From positions 124,001 through 188,000 of the forward strand of contig JAFRRS010000015.1 of assembly GCA_017427985.1 (NCBI GenBank): a DNA stretch of 64,000 bases, given 5' to 3'. Made by a program: the position numbers and the translations under genes. This DNA comes from Bacteroidales bacterium. GTDB taxonomy: Bacteria > Bacteroidota > Bacteroidia > Bacteroidales > F082. This document shows positions 1 to 8,925 of the stretch, piece after piece (position 1 is the first letter of the stretch; the number at the start of each line of letters is the position of its first letter). The notes under the pieces are model-generated. The model was not told the DNA's origin, did no database searches, and saw only the letters and a program-made list of their open reading frames with translations.

Positions 1-557
1 GAATTCTGATTGCCGCCTGTGCTTTCGTTTTCTCCGTCGACTTCGCTTTCAACCACATTTTGAAACCTCACCAACAGACTCGTATCAACATCATTTTGGG
101 AAAGGAAAAAGACACCAAAGGCGTTGGATATAATCTGAATCAGTCAATGATTGCAATAGGTTCAGGAGGTTTTTCCGGCAAGGGTTACCTCAACGGCACC
201 ATGACGAAATACAACTTCGTGCCCGAGCAACACACTGATTTCATTTTCTGCACTGTCGGCGAAGAGTCAGGTTTCGTGGGATGCTTCTTCCTGATAGCTC
301 TTTATCTCGCTTTAATGTTGAGAATCATACATTTAGCCGAGCGACAACGCTCAACGTTCAGCCGAATTTATGGTTATGGCATAGCGTGTATCTTCTTCTT
401 CCATTTTGCAATAAATATAGGAATGACAATAGGATTAGTGCCTGTCATCGGCATCCCATTGCCATTCCTAAGTTACGGAGGATCAAGCCTTTTGATGTTT
501 TCTATGATGATTTTCGTGTTCCTGAAACAGGACGCGAACCGCATGAATATCCTTTAG
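1..557 (+). CDS. rodA: rod shape-determining protein RodA, C-terminal part
   Basis: C-terminal part of RodA, the SEDS-family peptidoglycan polymerase of the cell-elongation machinery in the inner membrane. The frame is open from base 3, so the start lies upstream and about 184 residues are visible. Family hallmarks are NQSMIAIGSGG, the VPEQHTDFIF segment, GEESGFVG, and the C-terminal IGIPLPFLSYGGSS block, separated by hydrophobic membrane segments. These separate RodA/FtsW from other polytopic proteins. RodA is preferred over FtsW because of the short C-terminus (ends NRMNIL) and general similarity, but this is inference from partial sequence. The stop codon overlaps the 3' end of the convergent phosphofructokinase gene by 4 bases, so no separate terminator is visible. 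Confidence 0.9.
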   Translation, partial: ILIAACAFVFSVDFAFNHILKPHQQTRINIILGKEKDTKGVGYNLNQSMIAIGSGGFSGKGYLNGTMTKYNFVPEQHTDFIFCTVGEESGFVGCFFLIALYLALMLRIIHLAERQRSTFSRIYGYGIACIFFFHFAINIGMTIGLVPVIGIPLPFLSYGGSSLLMFSMMIFVFLKQDANRMNIL

Positions 558-1648
558 ACTCCTAACGATATATTCAGTCCTTTCGCGGTGCGAATCAAGT
601 CGCTGTCCGGCTCCACGAAGTTCATCTTCGCCACAGCGTCTTTGATCGGCACGCTGATGACGTTCGGGTGACGGTAAGCCACCATGTGACCGTATTCTTT
701 GTTCAAAACCATCTCGAAAGCCTTCACGCCAAACTGTGCTGCAAGAACTCTGTCGTATGCAATCGGCACGCCGCCACGCTGCAGGTGACCGAGTGTCGTC
801 TCACGCATATCGTGTTGGAAACCAGCAGCTTTCATCTGCTCAATGAACTTCACTCCGATGCCGCCAAGCTTCACGTTCTCGTAGCCAGGCTCGTTGCTCT
901 TGGTGAAGATCTGCGTGCCGTCTTTCGGTTTCGCACCCTCACTGATGACCACGATGGCATGACCACGGTCGTTGTGGAAACGCTCCTCCAGACGTTCTTT
1001 CACGATATTGACATCGTATGGGAACTCAGGAAGCAAACACACCTCAGCACCTCCGGCAATTGCTGCGTTAAGTGCTATCCAGCCGGCGTCGCGACCCATG
1101 ACTTCAAGCACGAAGACACGGTTGTGAGATGCCGCTGTCGTAACGAGCTTATCAACAGCTTCTGTGGCAATTTGCACTGCGGTCTGGAAACCGAAAGTGC
1201 AGTCGGTCATCGAGAGGTCGTTGTCGATGGTCTTCGGCACACCAATGATGTTCAAGCCCTTCTCATACAACTTTTGCGAGATGCGCTGCGAGCCATCGCC
1301 CCCAATGTTGATGACGCAGTCAACGCCCATATATTCCAAGCGGCGAATCATCTCGTCTGAGCGGTCTACGATTTCCCATGTGCCGTCGTTTTTCTTGACT
1401 GGCCACGTGAACGGACCGCCTTTGTTGGTTGTCTCAATGATTGTGCCGCCACGGAAATGTATTCCGCGCACGACTTCAGGTGTCAATCTGACAATTTCCT
1501 GCGGCTCCCAAAGCACTCCATTGAAAGCCTGGATGCTACCGAGGACCTCCCAGTCTTTTTCCTGCGATGCGCGCTTCACGATAGCGCGAATCACCGCATT
1601 CAAACCCGGGCAGTCGCCGCCTCCAGTGGTTATTAAAACTCTTTTCAT
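554..1648 (-). CDS. pfkA: 6-phosphofructokinase, group III PfkA type
   Basis: Phosphorylates fructose 6-phosphate to fructose 1,6-bisphosphate in glycolysis. The 364-residue protein has the N-terminal glycine-rich phosphate-donor loop (GGGDCPGLN, residues 9-17), GGDGS at 116-120, the catalytic PKTIDND at 138-144 and MGRDAGW from 183. The glycine of GGDGS is the residue associated with ATP use, while PPi enzymes usually have Asp there. The lysine in PKTIDND, where E. coli PfkA has Gly, is common to PPi-dependent and group III (actinobacterial-like) enzymes. ATP dependence is therefore the more likely reading, but donor choice is inferred. The start is an ATG just before VLITTGGGD. It lies 16 bases after an upstream lipoprotein gene on the same strand. 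Confidence 0.93.
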   Translation of the reverse strand: MKRVLITTGGGDCPGLNAVIRAIVKRASQEKDWEVLGSIQAFNGVLWEPQEIVRLTPEVVRGIHFRGGTIIETTNKGGPFTWPVKKNDGTWEIVDRSDEMIRRLEYMGVDCVINIGGDGSQRISQKLYEKGLNIIGVPKTIDNDLSMTDCTFGFQTAVQIATEAVDKLVTTAASHNRVFVLEVMGRDAGWIALNAAIAGGAEVCLLPEFPYDVNIVKERLEERFHNDRGHAIVVISEGAKPKDGTQIFTKSNEPGYENVKLGGIGVKFIEQMKAAGFQHDMRETTLGHLQRGGVPIAYDRVLAAQFGVKAFEMVLNKEYGHMVAYRHPNVISVPIKDAVAKMNFVEPDSDLIRTAKGLNISLGV

Positions 1649-1664
1649 AGCTATATCCTATTAA

Positions 1665-2153
1665 TCATTTAAATATTTCTTCTAAACATCTATTAATTGC
1701 AATACGTACATCATCTGCTTCGGTATTTCCACATCCTTCAGCAACTCCCACACATATTATTTCATTAGTTTCTGCAGAAATCAATTGCAAAGTTATCTCA
1801 ATAGCATAACCACTCAATCCTGCACCTCTTCTTCCTGTTTCTCCATAATTTACAATTATAGTTTGATTAGCTATGTTAGGATTAATATCTGGCAATCTAA
1901 TAAAACCTTTTTTTATAAAATAACCCGATATAACATCAGCAGGATTTGTACTTTGAGAATCTGTTGCACCATAAACACCGTAAGTACCTCCAACTACAGC
2001 ACCCGACACGGATGTTTTTTCTGATGTTGGAGTTATATAAACATATTTATAGCCTTCAAGTGATGCATTCCTTGTAACCGTTGTTGGTTTCAATGTTACA
2101 CAACTACTAAACAACAATGTTATAAGACATAAAAACAATATGATTTTTTTCAT
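1665..2153 (-). CDS. putative lipoprotein of unknown function
   Basis: A 162-residue exported protein that I do not recognise. It begins with a lipoprotein signal peptide: MKKIILF, a hydrophobic core, then the lipobox FSSC with the cysteine at residue 18. A small and polar mature domain follows, with glycine-rich patches (SGAVVGGTYGVYG near residue 50) and a likely alternating beta/alpha C-terminal half (ITLQLISAE, then a terminal helix ending CLEEIFK). It is AT-richer than aspS upstream and pfkA downstream. It lies between them on the same strand, separated from aspS by a 28-bp palindromic repeat. Outer-membrane or periplasmic lipoprotein is inferred from the signal peptide alone. Confidence 0.75.
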   Translation of the reverse strand: MKKIILFLCLITLLFSSCVTLKPTTVTRNASLEGYKYVYITPTSEKTSVSGAVVGGTYGVYGATDSQSTNPADVISGYFIKKGFIRLPDINPNIANQTIIVNYGETGRRGAGLSGYAIEITLQLISAETNEIICVGVAEGCGNTEADDVRIAINRCLEEIFK

Positions 2154-2177
2154 TTTATTATATCATTTTAAATATAA

Positions 2178-2205
2178 GTAGAGACGTGCCATGGCGCGTC
2201 TCTAC
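2178..2205. repeat. family A palindromic repeat (intergenic)
   Basis: 28-bp near-perfect palindrome with outer arms GTAGAGACG and CGTCTCTAC around the centre TGCCATGGCG. It fills the gap between the lipoprotein gene and aspS and could fold as a hairpin in either transcript. It belongs to the dispersed family A found at about ten other sites in this window, several inside genes. Confidence 0.85.
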
Positions 2206-2216
2206 CAGTGTTGTCC

Positions 2217-3977
2217 CTAAACCCTCAAATTCAATGCAATCTGTAATTCATCAAGTTGCTCCTGCGCAATTGGAGAAGGTGATTCTGCCATGACGTCGCG
2301 TCCCTGGTTGTTCTTTGGGAATGCGATGAAGTCGCGGATTGAGTCTTGACCTCCGAAGAGCGAGCAGAGACGGTCGAAACCGAATGCCAATCCTGCATGT
2401 GGTGGTGCTCCGTATTCGAAGGCGTTCATCAGGAAGCCGAACTGCTCCTGAGCCTTCTCGTCAGTGAAGCCGAGGGTGTGGAACATCTTCTTCTGCAGGT
2501 TCTTGTCGTGAATACGAACCGAGCCGCCACCAACTTCAGTGCCGTTGAGCACGATGTCATAAGCATTGGCACGAATTTCACCCCATTTGTCAGGCTGTTC
2601 GAGGAGATATTCATCCTCAGGTTTCGGTGCCGTGAACGGATGGTGCATTGCATAGAAGCGCTGTGTCTCTTCGTCCCATTCAAGAAGTGGGAAGTCGATG
2701 ACCCACAATGGTTTATACACGTTAGGATCACGCAAGCCGAGCTGGTTACCCATCTCGAGACGGAGAGCGTTCATCTGCACTCTTGTCGGCATGGCTTTGC
2801 CGCTGAGAATCAACAGCATATCGCCTGGTTTGGCGTTGCATTTGTCGAGCCAAGTCTTCAAAATCTCAGGTGTGTAGAACTTATCGACCGACGATTTGAT
2901 TGTGCCGTCTTCGTTGTATTTCACGTAAACGAGGCCTTTCGCTCCAACTTGTGGACGTTTCACAAAGTCGGTGAGTGCGTCAGTCTGCTTGCGTGTGTAG
3001 TTGGCGCAGCCTTCAGCATTGATGGCGACCACGAGTTCAGCCTCATCGAACACCGAGAAGCCATGACCTTTCGCCACGTCGTTGAGTTCAACAAACTTCA
3101 TTCCGAAACGGATATCCGGCTTATCTGAGCCGTAGTATTTCATCGCGTCTTGCCAAGTGATTCTTGGGAAATCGCCGAATTCGAGGCCTTTGATTGTCTT
3201 GAACAGATGTTTTGCCAAGCCCTCAAACATATTGATGACGTCTTCCTGTTCGACAAACGACATCTCGCAGTCGATCTGTGTGAACTCAGGCTGACGGTCG
3301 GCGCGGAGGTCTTCATCGCGGAAGCAGCGCACGATCTGGAAATAACGGTCGAAGCCAGCCACCATGAGGAGCTGCTTGAACTGCTGCGGCGACTGTGGAA
3401 GAGCGTAGAACTCGCCTGGGTTCATACGGCTCGGCACAACGAAGTCACGTGCGCCCTCAGGAGTCGATTTGATCAGACATGGAGTCTCGATTTCGAGGAA
3501 GTCGTTGCCTGACAAATATTTACGCACTTCTTGAGCCATTTTATGGCGCAAGATAATGTTGTTCTTGATTGGGTTACGGCGCAGGTCGAGGTAACGATAC
3601 TTCATACGGATGTCGTCACCGCCGTCGCTCACGTCTTCAATTGTGAACGGAGGCACCTTCGAGGTTGTCAAAATCTTAAGACTTTCGACTTTCAGCTCGA
3701 TGTCGCCTGTCTGGTTTTTCGGATTCTTCGACTCGCGTTCCACTACAACACCCTTAGCCTGGATGACGAATTCACGTCCAATCTCGCGGGCGGTCTTCAT
3801 AGTCTCTGCCGAACTAACTCCTTCTTGCATAAAGAGTTGTGTAATACCATATCTATCGCGTAAATCAATCCAAAGCAGGGCGCCTTTGTCGCGTACGCGC
3901 TGCACCCAGCCGCTCAAAGTGACTTCCTGACCCACGTTGGCCATGCGAAGTTCACCACAAGTATGAGTTCTAAACAT
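2217..3977 (-). CDS. aspS: aspartyl-tRNA synthetase
   Basis: Charges tRNA-Asp with aspartate in the cytosol; class II synthetase of the long bacterial type with the GAD insertion domain. With the start chosen here it has 586 residues, the usual length. Visible parts are an N-terminal OB-fold anticodon-binding domain ([12 protein letters not shown]), RYLDLRR near 128, motif 1 around FLEIETPCL (160-168), motif 2 [14 protein letters not shown] (219-232) and motif 3 GLAFGFDRL (529-537). The ATG at 3977 ([11 protein letters not shown]) is preferred over an in-frame TTG at 3998, because a -7 promoter box at 4004-4011 would start transcription at about the TTG. Downstream are palindromic repeat A1 and the lipoprotein gene. 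Confidence 0.96.
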   Translation of the reverse strand: MFRTHTCGELRMANVGQEVTLSGWVQRVRDKGALLWIDLRDRYGITQLFMQEGVSSAETMKTAREIGREFVIQAKGVVVERESKNPKNQTGDIELKVESLKILTTSKVPPFTIEDVSDGGDDIRMKYRYLDLRRNPIKNNIILRHKMAQEVRKYLSGNDFLEIETPCLIKSTPEGARDFVVPSRMNPGEFYALPQSPQQFKQLLMVAGFDRYFQIVRCFRDEDLRADRQPEFTQIDCEMSFVEQEDVINMFEGLAKHLFKTIKGLEFGDFPRITWQDAMKYYGSDKPDIRFGMKFVELNDVAKGHGFSVFDEAELVVAINAEGCANYTRKQTDALTDFVKRPQVGAKGLVYVKYNEDGTIKSSVDKFYTPEILKTWLDKCNAKPGDMLLILSGKAMPTRVQMNALRLEMGNQLGLRDPNVYKPLWVIDFPLLEWDEETQRFYAMHHPFTAPKPEDEYLLEQPDKWGEIRANAYDIVLNGTEVGGGSVRIHDKNLQKKMFHTLGFTDEKAQEQFGFLMNAFEYGAPPHAGLAFGFDRLCSLFGGQDSIRDFIAFPKNNQGRDVMAESPSPIAQEQLDELQIALNLRV

Positions 3978-4003
3978 ATCGTTTATAAATTTATTCAAAA
4001 ATG

Positions 4004-4011
4004 CAAATTTA
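4004..4011 (-). promoter_or_regulatory. aspS promoter, -7 box
   Basis: Read on the minus strand the box is TAAATTTG, matching the Bacteroidetes -7 consensus TAnnTTTG. A TTG lies exactly 19 bases upstream, as expected for the -33 element. It overlaps the 3' end of the upstream U32 gene and supports the ATG at 3977 as the aspS start. Confidence 0.7.
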
Positions 4012-4019
4012 CACTATTT

Positions 4020-5840
4020 TTAAATACTTACAACTTTCATGCAACAATTTTTGCAATCAAATTCAAGACGGAAACGCCCACGGTCATTATTAATATATAA
4101 AGGTGTTGCAGGTTTTCCCGTTTCTTTGGCGCACATCCCATTGGCATAGCGAATACAATGTTTCGTTGTCATCACCACAATTTCACACTCTGGCATGGAT
4201 TTTTCCAGACCGTCATCAATATGCGTAACGCCGTGATTTTCATAGAATTGGCGGGACAAGGAATTGGTGACGTTGCCGAGATATGATAAATCATATTCGG
4301 GATAATCCGTTTGTAGAGACGCACGGCCGTGCGTCTCTACAGGGCGTACGGTACGATGCCGTTCAATCAACGTTTTTTCCAATTCCATCACCAATTGCCG
4401 CTTCATCTCACCGAGAATTGATGCAGGAATAAAATATATTGTATTTAATTGAATATCAATATTTTCAATGTTAAATTTTGTATCACCCCATTGCGATAAT
4501 TTGGTTTTAATTGTATCGATGGCCTTTTCAGGATTTTTTGCGATGTCTTTCTGGCATTGCAGGCAAACGCTGATGTTTTCAGCTGTCAACTTGAAGCCAT
4601 TGGATGTCTCAGAGAGCTTTAATTTGATCGGGAGCTTGCGGTTTCCATTAGAGTTTTCAACGGTTTTTTGCCATTGAATGTCATAGTTACGATATAATGA
4701 GATTCCTCGCTGCGCTCGGAATGACAACGGCGCTGAGCTTAATACTGCATCTCCCTCAACTCCATTTACATTAAATCCTTGCAATTCATTGTTTTCATCC
4801 AAAAAACAAAGTCCGTCGCCGTTGTGAAGGGCAATACCATCTTTCAATTTGACTGTCAAGCGTTTACCATCGACTTTTTTAATATCGCCAATGTATTCTC
4901 CCATCGATTTCGGAGTGAATGGAGCGTCGATGTTTTTTTGTCTGCCATGAATGAAATAATCGGTAAATCCTCTTGAAAACGATTTTTCCAGATTCGGAAC
5001 AAATGACGGCGTTGAAATTCCACGTGACGAACGCTCCAAATCAGTTCTTCTTTCCAATATTTCATCAATTGCCTGACGGTAAAACGCTGTCGTATTTTTC
5101 ACATAATCTGCATCTTTCAGACGACCTTCGATTTTGAACGAGGTGATGCCTGCGTCTATTAGCTCTTCAAGGTTTTTCGAGTTGTTCATGTCGCGCAATG
5201 ACAATAAATGTCTATTGGCAATCAACACGTTACCGTTTTCATCTTCGAGGTTCCATTTCAAGCGGCAAGGCTGTGCACAAGCCCCACGGTTGGCAGAACG
5301 ACGCCCGATAACGTGACTAAGATAGCACTGTCCGCTGTAGCTGACGCATAAAGCCCCATGGACAAAAAACTCCAATGGCACCGTCGTCTTCGAACGAATC
5401 TCTTTTATTTCGTTGATACTCAATTCTCTTGCGAGGACGACCTGTTTAAACCCGACATCTTCAAGAAACTTTACCTTTTCAGCAGTCGTATTGTTGCATT
5501 GCGTAGATGCATGAAGCGCAATAGGAGGCATGTCCATCATCATAAGAGCCATATCCTGCACAATGAGAGCGTCGACACCGGCGTTGTAGCAGTCCCATGC
5601 AATCTTATGCGCCTGCTCTAACTCATTGTCAAACAACAGAGTATTCAGCGTCACGTAAACTTTTGCATCGAAAATGGCAGCATGACTACACAGTTTTTCG
5701 ATGTCATCGATGCTATTTCCGACCTTCTCACGTGCACCGAAGCTCGGACCGCCAATATACACAGCGTCTGCGCCATGGTTTATCGCCGCCATGCCGACCT
5801 CGAGATTTTTCGCAGGAGAAAGAAGCTCTATTTTTTTCAA
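4020..5840 (-). CDS. peptidase U32 family protein (RNA hydroxylation type)
   Basis: U32-family protein. The characterised bacterial members RlhA and TrhP are not proteases in practice but support hydroxylation of 23S rRNA or tRNA, so an RNA-modification role is likely by family. It starts with KIELLSPAKNLE and contains ADAVYIGG, the signature FVHGALCVSYSGQCYLS with Cys at about 165 and 172, and two more cysteines in GACAQPC (about 188 and 192); the cysteines probably bind a cofactor. The TTG at 5840 is chosen because homologues begin there and a -7 box sits just upstream. It carries two in-frame repeat insertions: family B at residues about 371-382 (FRAQRGISL) and family A at about 501-510 (PVETHGRASLQ), both in the variable C-terminal half. 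Confidence 0.88.
   Translation of the reverse strand: MKKIELLSPAKNLEVGMAAINHGADAVYIGGPSFGAREKVGNSIDDIEKLCSHAAIFDAKVYVTLNTLLFDNELEQAHKIAWDCYNAGVDALIVQDMALMMMDMPPIALHASTQCNNTTAEKVKFLEDVGFKQVVLARELSINEIKEIRSKTTVPLEFFVHGALCVSYSGQCYLSHVIGRRSANRGACAQPCRLKWNLEDENGNVLIANRHLLSLRDMNNSKNLEELIDAGITSFKIEGRLKDADYVKNTTAFYRQAIDEILERRTDLERSSRGISTPSFVPNLEKSFSRGFTDYFIHGRQKNIDAPFTPKSMGEYIGDIKKVDGKRLTVKLKDGIALHNGDGLCFLDENNELQGFNVNGVEGDAVLSSAPLSFRAQRGISLYRNYDIQWQKTVENSNGNRKLPIKLKLSETSNGFKLTAENISVCLQCQKDIAKNPEKAIDTIKTKLSQWGDTKFNIENIDIQLNTIYFIPASILGEMKRQLVMELEKTLIERHRTVRPVETHGRASLQTDYPEYDLSYLGNVTNSLSRQFYENHGVTHIDDGLEKSMPECEIVVMTTKHCIRYANGMCAKETGKPATPLYINNDRGRFRLEFDCKNCCMKVVSI
4313..4340. repeat. family A palindrome inside the U32 gene
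   Basis: Perfect 28-bp palindrome: GTAGAGACGCACGG followed directly by its reverse complement. It is read in frame as part of PVETHGRASLQ. The same 28 bases recur at 6606-6633 inside the next gene, read in another frame. Confidence 0.95.
4697..4730. repeat. family B repeat inside the U32 gene
   Basis: GAGATTCCTCGC and GCTCGGAATGACA arms around a short loop, read in frame as FRAQRGISL on the minus strand. This is the second repeat insertion in the same gene; related copies are at 39283, 58423, 58549 and 63587. Confidence 0.9.
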
Positions 5841-5855
5841 GACAAATATTTTTTG

Positions 5856-5863
5856 CAAAAATA
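5856..5863 (-). promoter_or_regulatory. -7 promoter box of the U32 gene
   Basis: TATTTTTG on the minus strand, 15 bases before the TTG start at 5840, so the leader would be only about ten bases. It lies next to the stop codon of the upstream radical SAM gene. Confidence 0.5.
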
Positions 5864-5869
5864 ATAAAA

Positions 5870-7582
5870 CTATTTTTTCTGACAAGGAATAAAGAAAATG
5901 CTCCCGACATCAACAAGTTCACCATCGTACAACTCGATGATTTTCATTTTGTTGCGACGAATAAACTTCTTCAGTTCCTTGCATTCCTTCAAATGTTTCA
6001 GCGAACCGCACACTACGACGCAGTCATCCACCAAACCGCAACAGCCAGGGAAAAATCCATGCTCATGACCATGAAGCGTAACTTGATGAGGATCAACATA
6101 AAAAACATTGAAATCGTTTTCCTCAAGCGTTTTTTTTATTCCAAAATCAGATGTGATGAAATTCTTTTCATCCAACGCCAACAAATTACATCGTGTATAT
6201 CCTTGATTCACATTGATTTGCACAGATTTCTTCGATACATTTTCATACAATTCCATTATCTTTTCATCGGTATATTTCAGATTATGAACCAATAAATTTC
6301 CAACCCCGACGGCATTGTAGGGAATGGTTTCAGGATATTTGTGACCGACATCGTTTTTACCAACCCGTTGTGATACCGCATGCATTATCCCCTCATCGAT
6401 ATTTGGGGCGCAAATCACAGATTCACAATGTCTTTCGTCTTTGCAAAAAAAGAAAATATCGGGATGCGATGAAATTGACGGATACGCCTTGTCGGAAGGC
6501 TCGAGCCAGATGACGTCGCCCATTTTCGATAATGATTCTTTCGCCTCTTCGGGCATGGTGGCGCTGGCGATTATTGTGTGGCGCGCCGTAGAGACATGGT
6601 TCGTCGTAGAGACGCACGGCCGTGCGTCTCTACAGATAAACGTTACATTTTTATACCGTTCCTGCAATTTCTTTTTGTTTTCCCCTTTATATCCAATGGC
6701 GTGATTCAATTGATTTTTAGGAATTTCGATAACGATTTTATCTGATTTTTCTGCGATTTTATCAAATTTTCGACCCCAGATGCGGCTGAAAACCATCTCG
6801 GCGAAATTGTTGTGATAAGGTCCTTCCACTAAAGCCTCCCCGTTCAAATCATCGGAGGTGTGCAAGCCAAGACGCAGCACTTTCACCTCGTTTTCAGAGA
6901 AATATTCGTACAACGTCGCCGATTGTTCGACCGCCTCGTCCAACGTCAGCGGAGAATACTCACCACTTCTGTAAAGACGCTCCAACTCAGTGTCTTTCAC
7001 CACGATACACGGATAGATACGTGTTTCTTTCGCGCCAAGACGCACAATGTCACGTGCCGTCTGCATATCTTTTTCAAAAGAATCGAAAGGCAATCCCAAC
7101 ATCATCTGCAACCCAAGTGTAACACCCTCATTTACAATCATTTGAGAAGCATTTTCAATATCCTTGAAAGTATGACCCCGCCCACACTTCCGCAAAACGT
7201 CATCGTTAGTCGACTGCGCACCAAGCTCGATACTCCTCATCCCCAACATTTTCAGCTCTTTCACTCGTTTTTCATCGATATAATCAGGACGAGTGCTGCA
7301 TCTGATGCCGTCAACAAGACCTTTTTCAAGATACGGCTGCACGATTTTCAAGAAATCATCCTGCATTTTCAATGGCAGACCAGTAAAATTTCCACCGAAA
7401 AAAGCCACCTCAACAAATCTGTCATTTTTTGTAAATGAAGAAAGATATTTCTCAATTGTATTTATAACATCTTGAATATCAGGAAGTTTCTGCCGTCCAG
7501 TAATGCTAAACTGATTGCAATAGACGCATCTGAAAGGACACGCCAGCTCAGGCAAAAATATCGGTATGTTATAATGTTTCAT
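5870..7582 (-). CDS. radical SAM protein fused to a DUF6873-type domain
   Basis: A 570-residue two-domain protein. Residues 1 to about 315 form an Elp3-like radical SAM domain. The cluster ligands are C15, C19 and C22 (CPFRCVYC), followed by FFGGNFTG, CSTRPDYI, ELGAQSTND and a GLPFDSFEKD segment, as in the Elp3/YhcC group. Residues about 333-570 resemble DUF6873 (SSHPDIFFFC, IPYNAVGVGN, LVHNLKYTD, QGYTRCN, HGFFPGCCGLVDD, VDVGSI), which by my recollection occurs as a separate protein in Clostridia. The two domains meet exactly at a composite family A palindrome (residues about 317-332), suggesting that the fusion arose by readthrough. The ATG at 7582 is chosen because residue 15 then begins the cysteine cluster; upstream in-frame sequence is low complexity. 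Substrate unknown. Confidence 0.82.
   Translation of the reverse strand: MKHYNIPIFLPELACPFRCVYCNQFSITGRQKLPDIQDVINTIEKYLSSFTKNDRFVEVAFFGGNFTGLPLKMQDDFLKIVQPYLEKGLVDGIRCSTRPDYIDEKRVKELKMLGMRSIELGAQSTNDDVLRKCGRGHTFKDIENASQMIVNEGVTLGLQMMLGLPFDSFEKDMQTARDIVRLGAKETRIYPCIVVKDTELERLYRSGEYSPLTLDEAVEQSATLYEYFSENEVKVLRLGLHTSDDLNGEALVEGPYHNNFAEMVFSRIWGRKFDKIAEKSDKIVIEIPKNQLNHAIGYKGENKKKLQERYKNVTFICRDARPCVSTTNHVSTARHTIIASATMPEEAKESLSKMGDVIWLEPSDKAYPSISSHPDIFFFCKDERHCESVICAPNIDEGIMHAVSQRVGKNDVGHKYPETIPYNAVGVGNLLVHNLKYTDEKIMELYENVSKKSVQINVNQGYTRCNLLALDEKNFITSDFGIKKTLEENDFNVFYVDPHQVTLHGHEHGFFPGCCGLVDDCVVVCGSLKHLKECKELKKFIRRNKMKIIELYDGELVDVGSIFFIPCQKK
6588..6633. repeat. composite family A palindrome at a domain junction
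   Basis: A half copy (GTAGAGAC at 6588-6595) followed by a full 28-bp palindrome (6606-6633) identical to the one at 4313-4340. It is translated as part of RDARPCVST and HVSTARH and sits between the radical SAM and DUF6873-like domains. Confidence 0.92.
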
Positions 7583-7641
7583 TTCGACTTCAAAATTGCA
7601 AAATATTCTTGAATAATAGTAAACAAATGAAAAATATTTCT

Positions 7642-7649
7642 TATTTTTG
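7642..7649 (+). promoter_or_regulatory. -7 promoter box of the exported-protein operon
   Basis: TATTTTTG 48 bases before the ATG at 7698, in the divergent gap with the radical SAM gene. It argues against the in-frame TTG at 7647 as a start, since that lies inside the promoter. Confidence 0.6.
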
Positions 7650-7697
7650 CAAGTTATTAATAAAGGAATTTTTGGAAAAAATTTAAAATCAAACGAT

Positions 7698-8339
7698 ATG
7701 GTAAAAAAACTGAAAAGCATCATCATTTTGGCAATGGTTGCCCTCGTAACTATTTGTGGAGCAACGAGTTGCAAATCATCCAACAAACTTTCGAAAAAAG
7801 AGTACAAGGCGAGAGTCGAGCAGGCTACAAAAGACCTCAACGCTATTCTGAACGATGAAACAGAATGGACATTGGAGGAGCAGCTGGCACGCATCGAGGA
7901 AATCAAAAAGACCGATTTCTCAAAGAAAAACCCTGAAATCGTCGAGATGATTGAACGCGCCGAGCAGAAAATCGCAAGAGAAATGGCAGAAAGAGACAGA
8001 TTGGCGGAAGAACAGCGCCTCGCGGAAGAGAAAAGACTGCAGGAGCTGGAGGAACAGAAAAAACCTCAGACCGATGTGATCACGTATTTCGAAGCGATTG
8101 CCAACGCAAAAGACGTCGTGACTGCCAACAACAAAATCAAAGAGGCACTCAAACTTTTCGCATCACCGGACGCAGTGGTGTTGATTCTTCTCAACAACTA
8201 CGGCGACTACGACCGTCCGACGACAGCCATCAACTATCTCAACTACATCAAAGACCAGAAAAAGGTCAATGTTAAGGTGAATGACGTGAAATACAACGAA
8301 AAAAATAAGATTATTGAACTTGAATTAATTAAGAAGTAA
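7698..8339 (+). CDS. coiled-coil lipoprotein
   Basis: First gene of a four-gene operon of exported proteins. The 213-residue product has a lipoprotein signal peptide (hydrophobic core, then GATSC with Cys at about residue 26). A charged helical region at about 30-125 is rich in Glu, Lys and Arg, with repeated AERDRLAEE and LAEEKRLQELEEQ heptad-like stretches, so a coiled coil is likely. A compact C-terminal domain of about 90 residues (TYFEAIANAKDV, then YDRPTTAINYLNYI) follows. I do not recognise the family. It ends 1 base before the next gene. A periplasmic scaffold or spacer anchored to a membrane is inferred from architecture only. The ATG at 7698 gives the signal peptide its usual Lys-rich start. 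Confidence 0.8.
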   Translation: MVKKLKSIIILAMVALVTICGATSCKSSNKLSKKEYKARVEQATKDLNAILNDETEWTLEEQLARIEEIKKTDFSKKNPEIVEMIERAEQKIAREMAERDRLAEEQRLAEEKRLQELEEQKKPQTDVITYFEAIANAKDVVTANNKIKEALKLFASPDAVVLILLNNYGDYDRPTTAINYLNYIKDQKKVNVKVNDVKYNEKNKIIELELIKK

Positions 8340-8340
8340 G

Positions 8341-8925
8341 ATGAAAAAGTTATTATTTGCAATAGCATTCGCATTTTTTGCCCTCACAGGTTATCAGGCA
8401 TTCGCACAGGAACCGGAAATCAGTCCAGAACGCAAGCAAGCCATTGACAGTCTTGCACTTGAGAAAGTACGCGATTTGTCGAAATACGTCAAATTGATTG
8501 GCTCGAAGAACACTCCTTGGAGCGAGGCTAACAGAGTCATCGACCGCGCTGAAGAACTCTTCGCACCAGATGCCGAAATCGGCGTGTCATCATTGTCAAA
8601 GACAAAAATCGAATACTACAAAGTTCGTCAGTATTTGGAAAGACTCATGCGCCTCAATTACGACCGCGTTGAGATTGACTGGTATAAGATTCAATATGTT
8701 TCTGATTTACAACGCCAGCCTGACGGAACATACGTCGGAGTCATCACTATTTTCCAGACATTCAAAGGCTATGATGCTGAAGGCAGACTCGTTTATCAGG
8801 ACACCACAAAGAAAGACATCACCGTTTATGTCAAGCGCAAAGAAACACAGATCGGCGGCCGTCTCATCGGCTTCTGGGATGTTTTGCTCGGCGACATGCG
8901 CGTGAAAGAAACTACACATAAATAA
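8341..8925 (+). CDS. exported protein of unknown function
   Basis: A 194-residue secreted protein with a clear signal peptide (MKKLLFAIAFAFFALTGY, cleavage after AFA before QEPE). The mature part is mixed alpha/beta, with a helical start (ERKQAIDSLALEKVRDLSKYV), then strands around YVGVITIFQTFKGYD and ITVYVKRKE. The tail IGFWDVLLGDMRVKETT resembles the end of small extracytoplasmic folds of the NTF2/cystatin size class, but I cannot assign a family. The neighbouring genes are also exported, and the last base of its stop codon overlaps the next start (TAATG), so translational coupling is likely. Confidence 0.82.
   Translation: MKKLLFAIAFAFFALTGYQAFAQEPEISPERKQAIDSLALEKVRDLSKYVKLIGSKNTPWSEANRVIDRAEELFAPDAEIGVSSLSKTKIEYYKVRQYLERLMRLNYDRVEIDWYKIQYVSDLQRQPDGTYVGVITIFQTFKGYDAEGRLVYQDTTKKDITVYVKRKETQIGGRLIGFWDVLLGDMRVKETTHK

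Noticed and set aside
2178..2205. Simple terminator of aspS
   Set aside because: It can form a hairpin, but its perfect outer arms recur inside genes elsewhere, so it is first of all a dispersed repeat; a terminator role is secondary.
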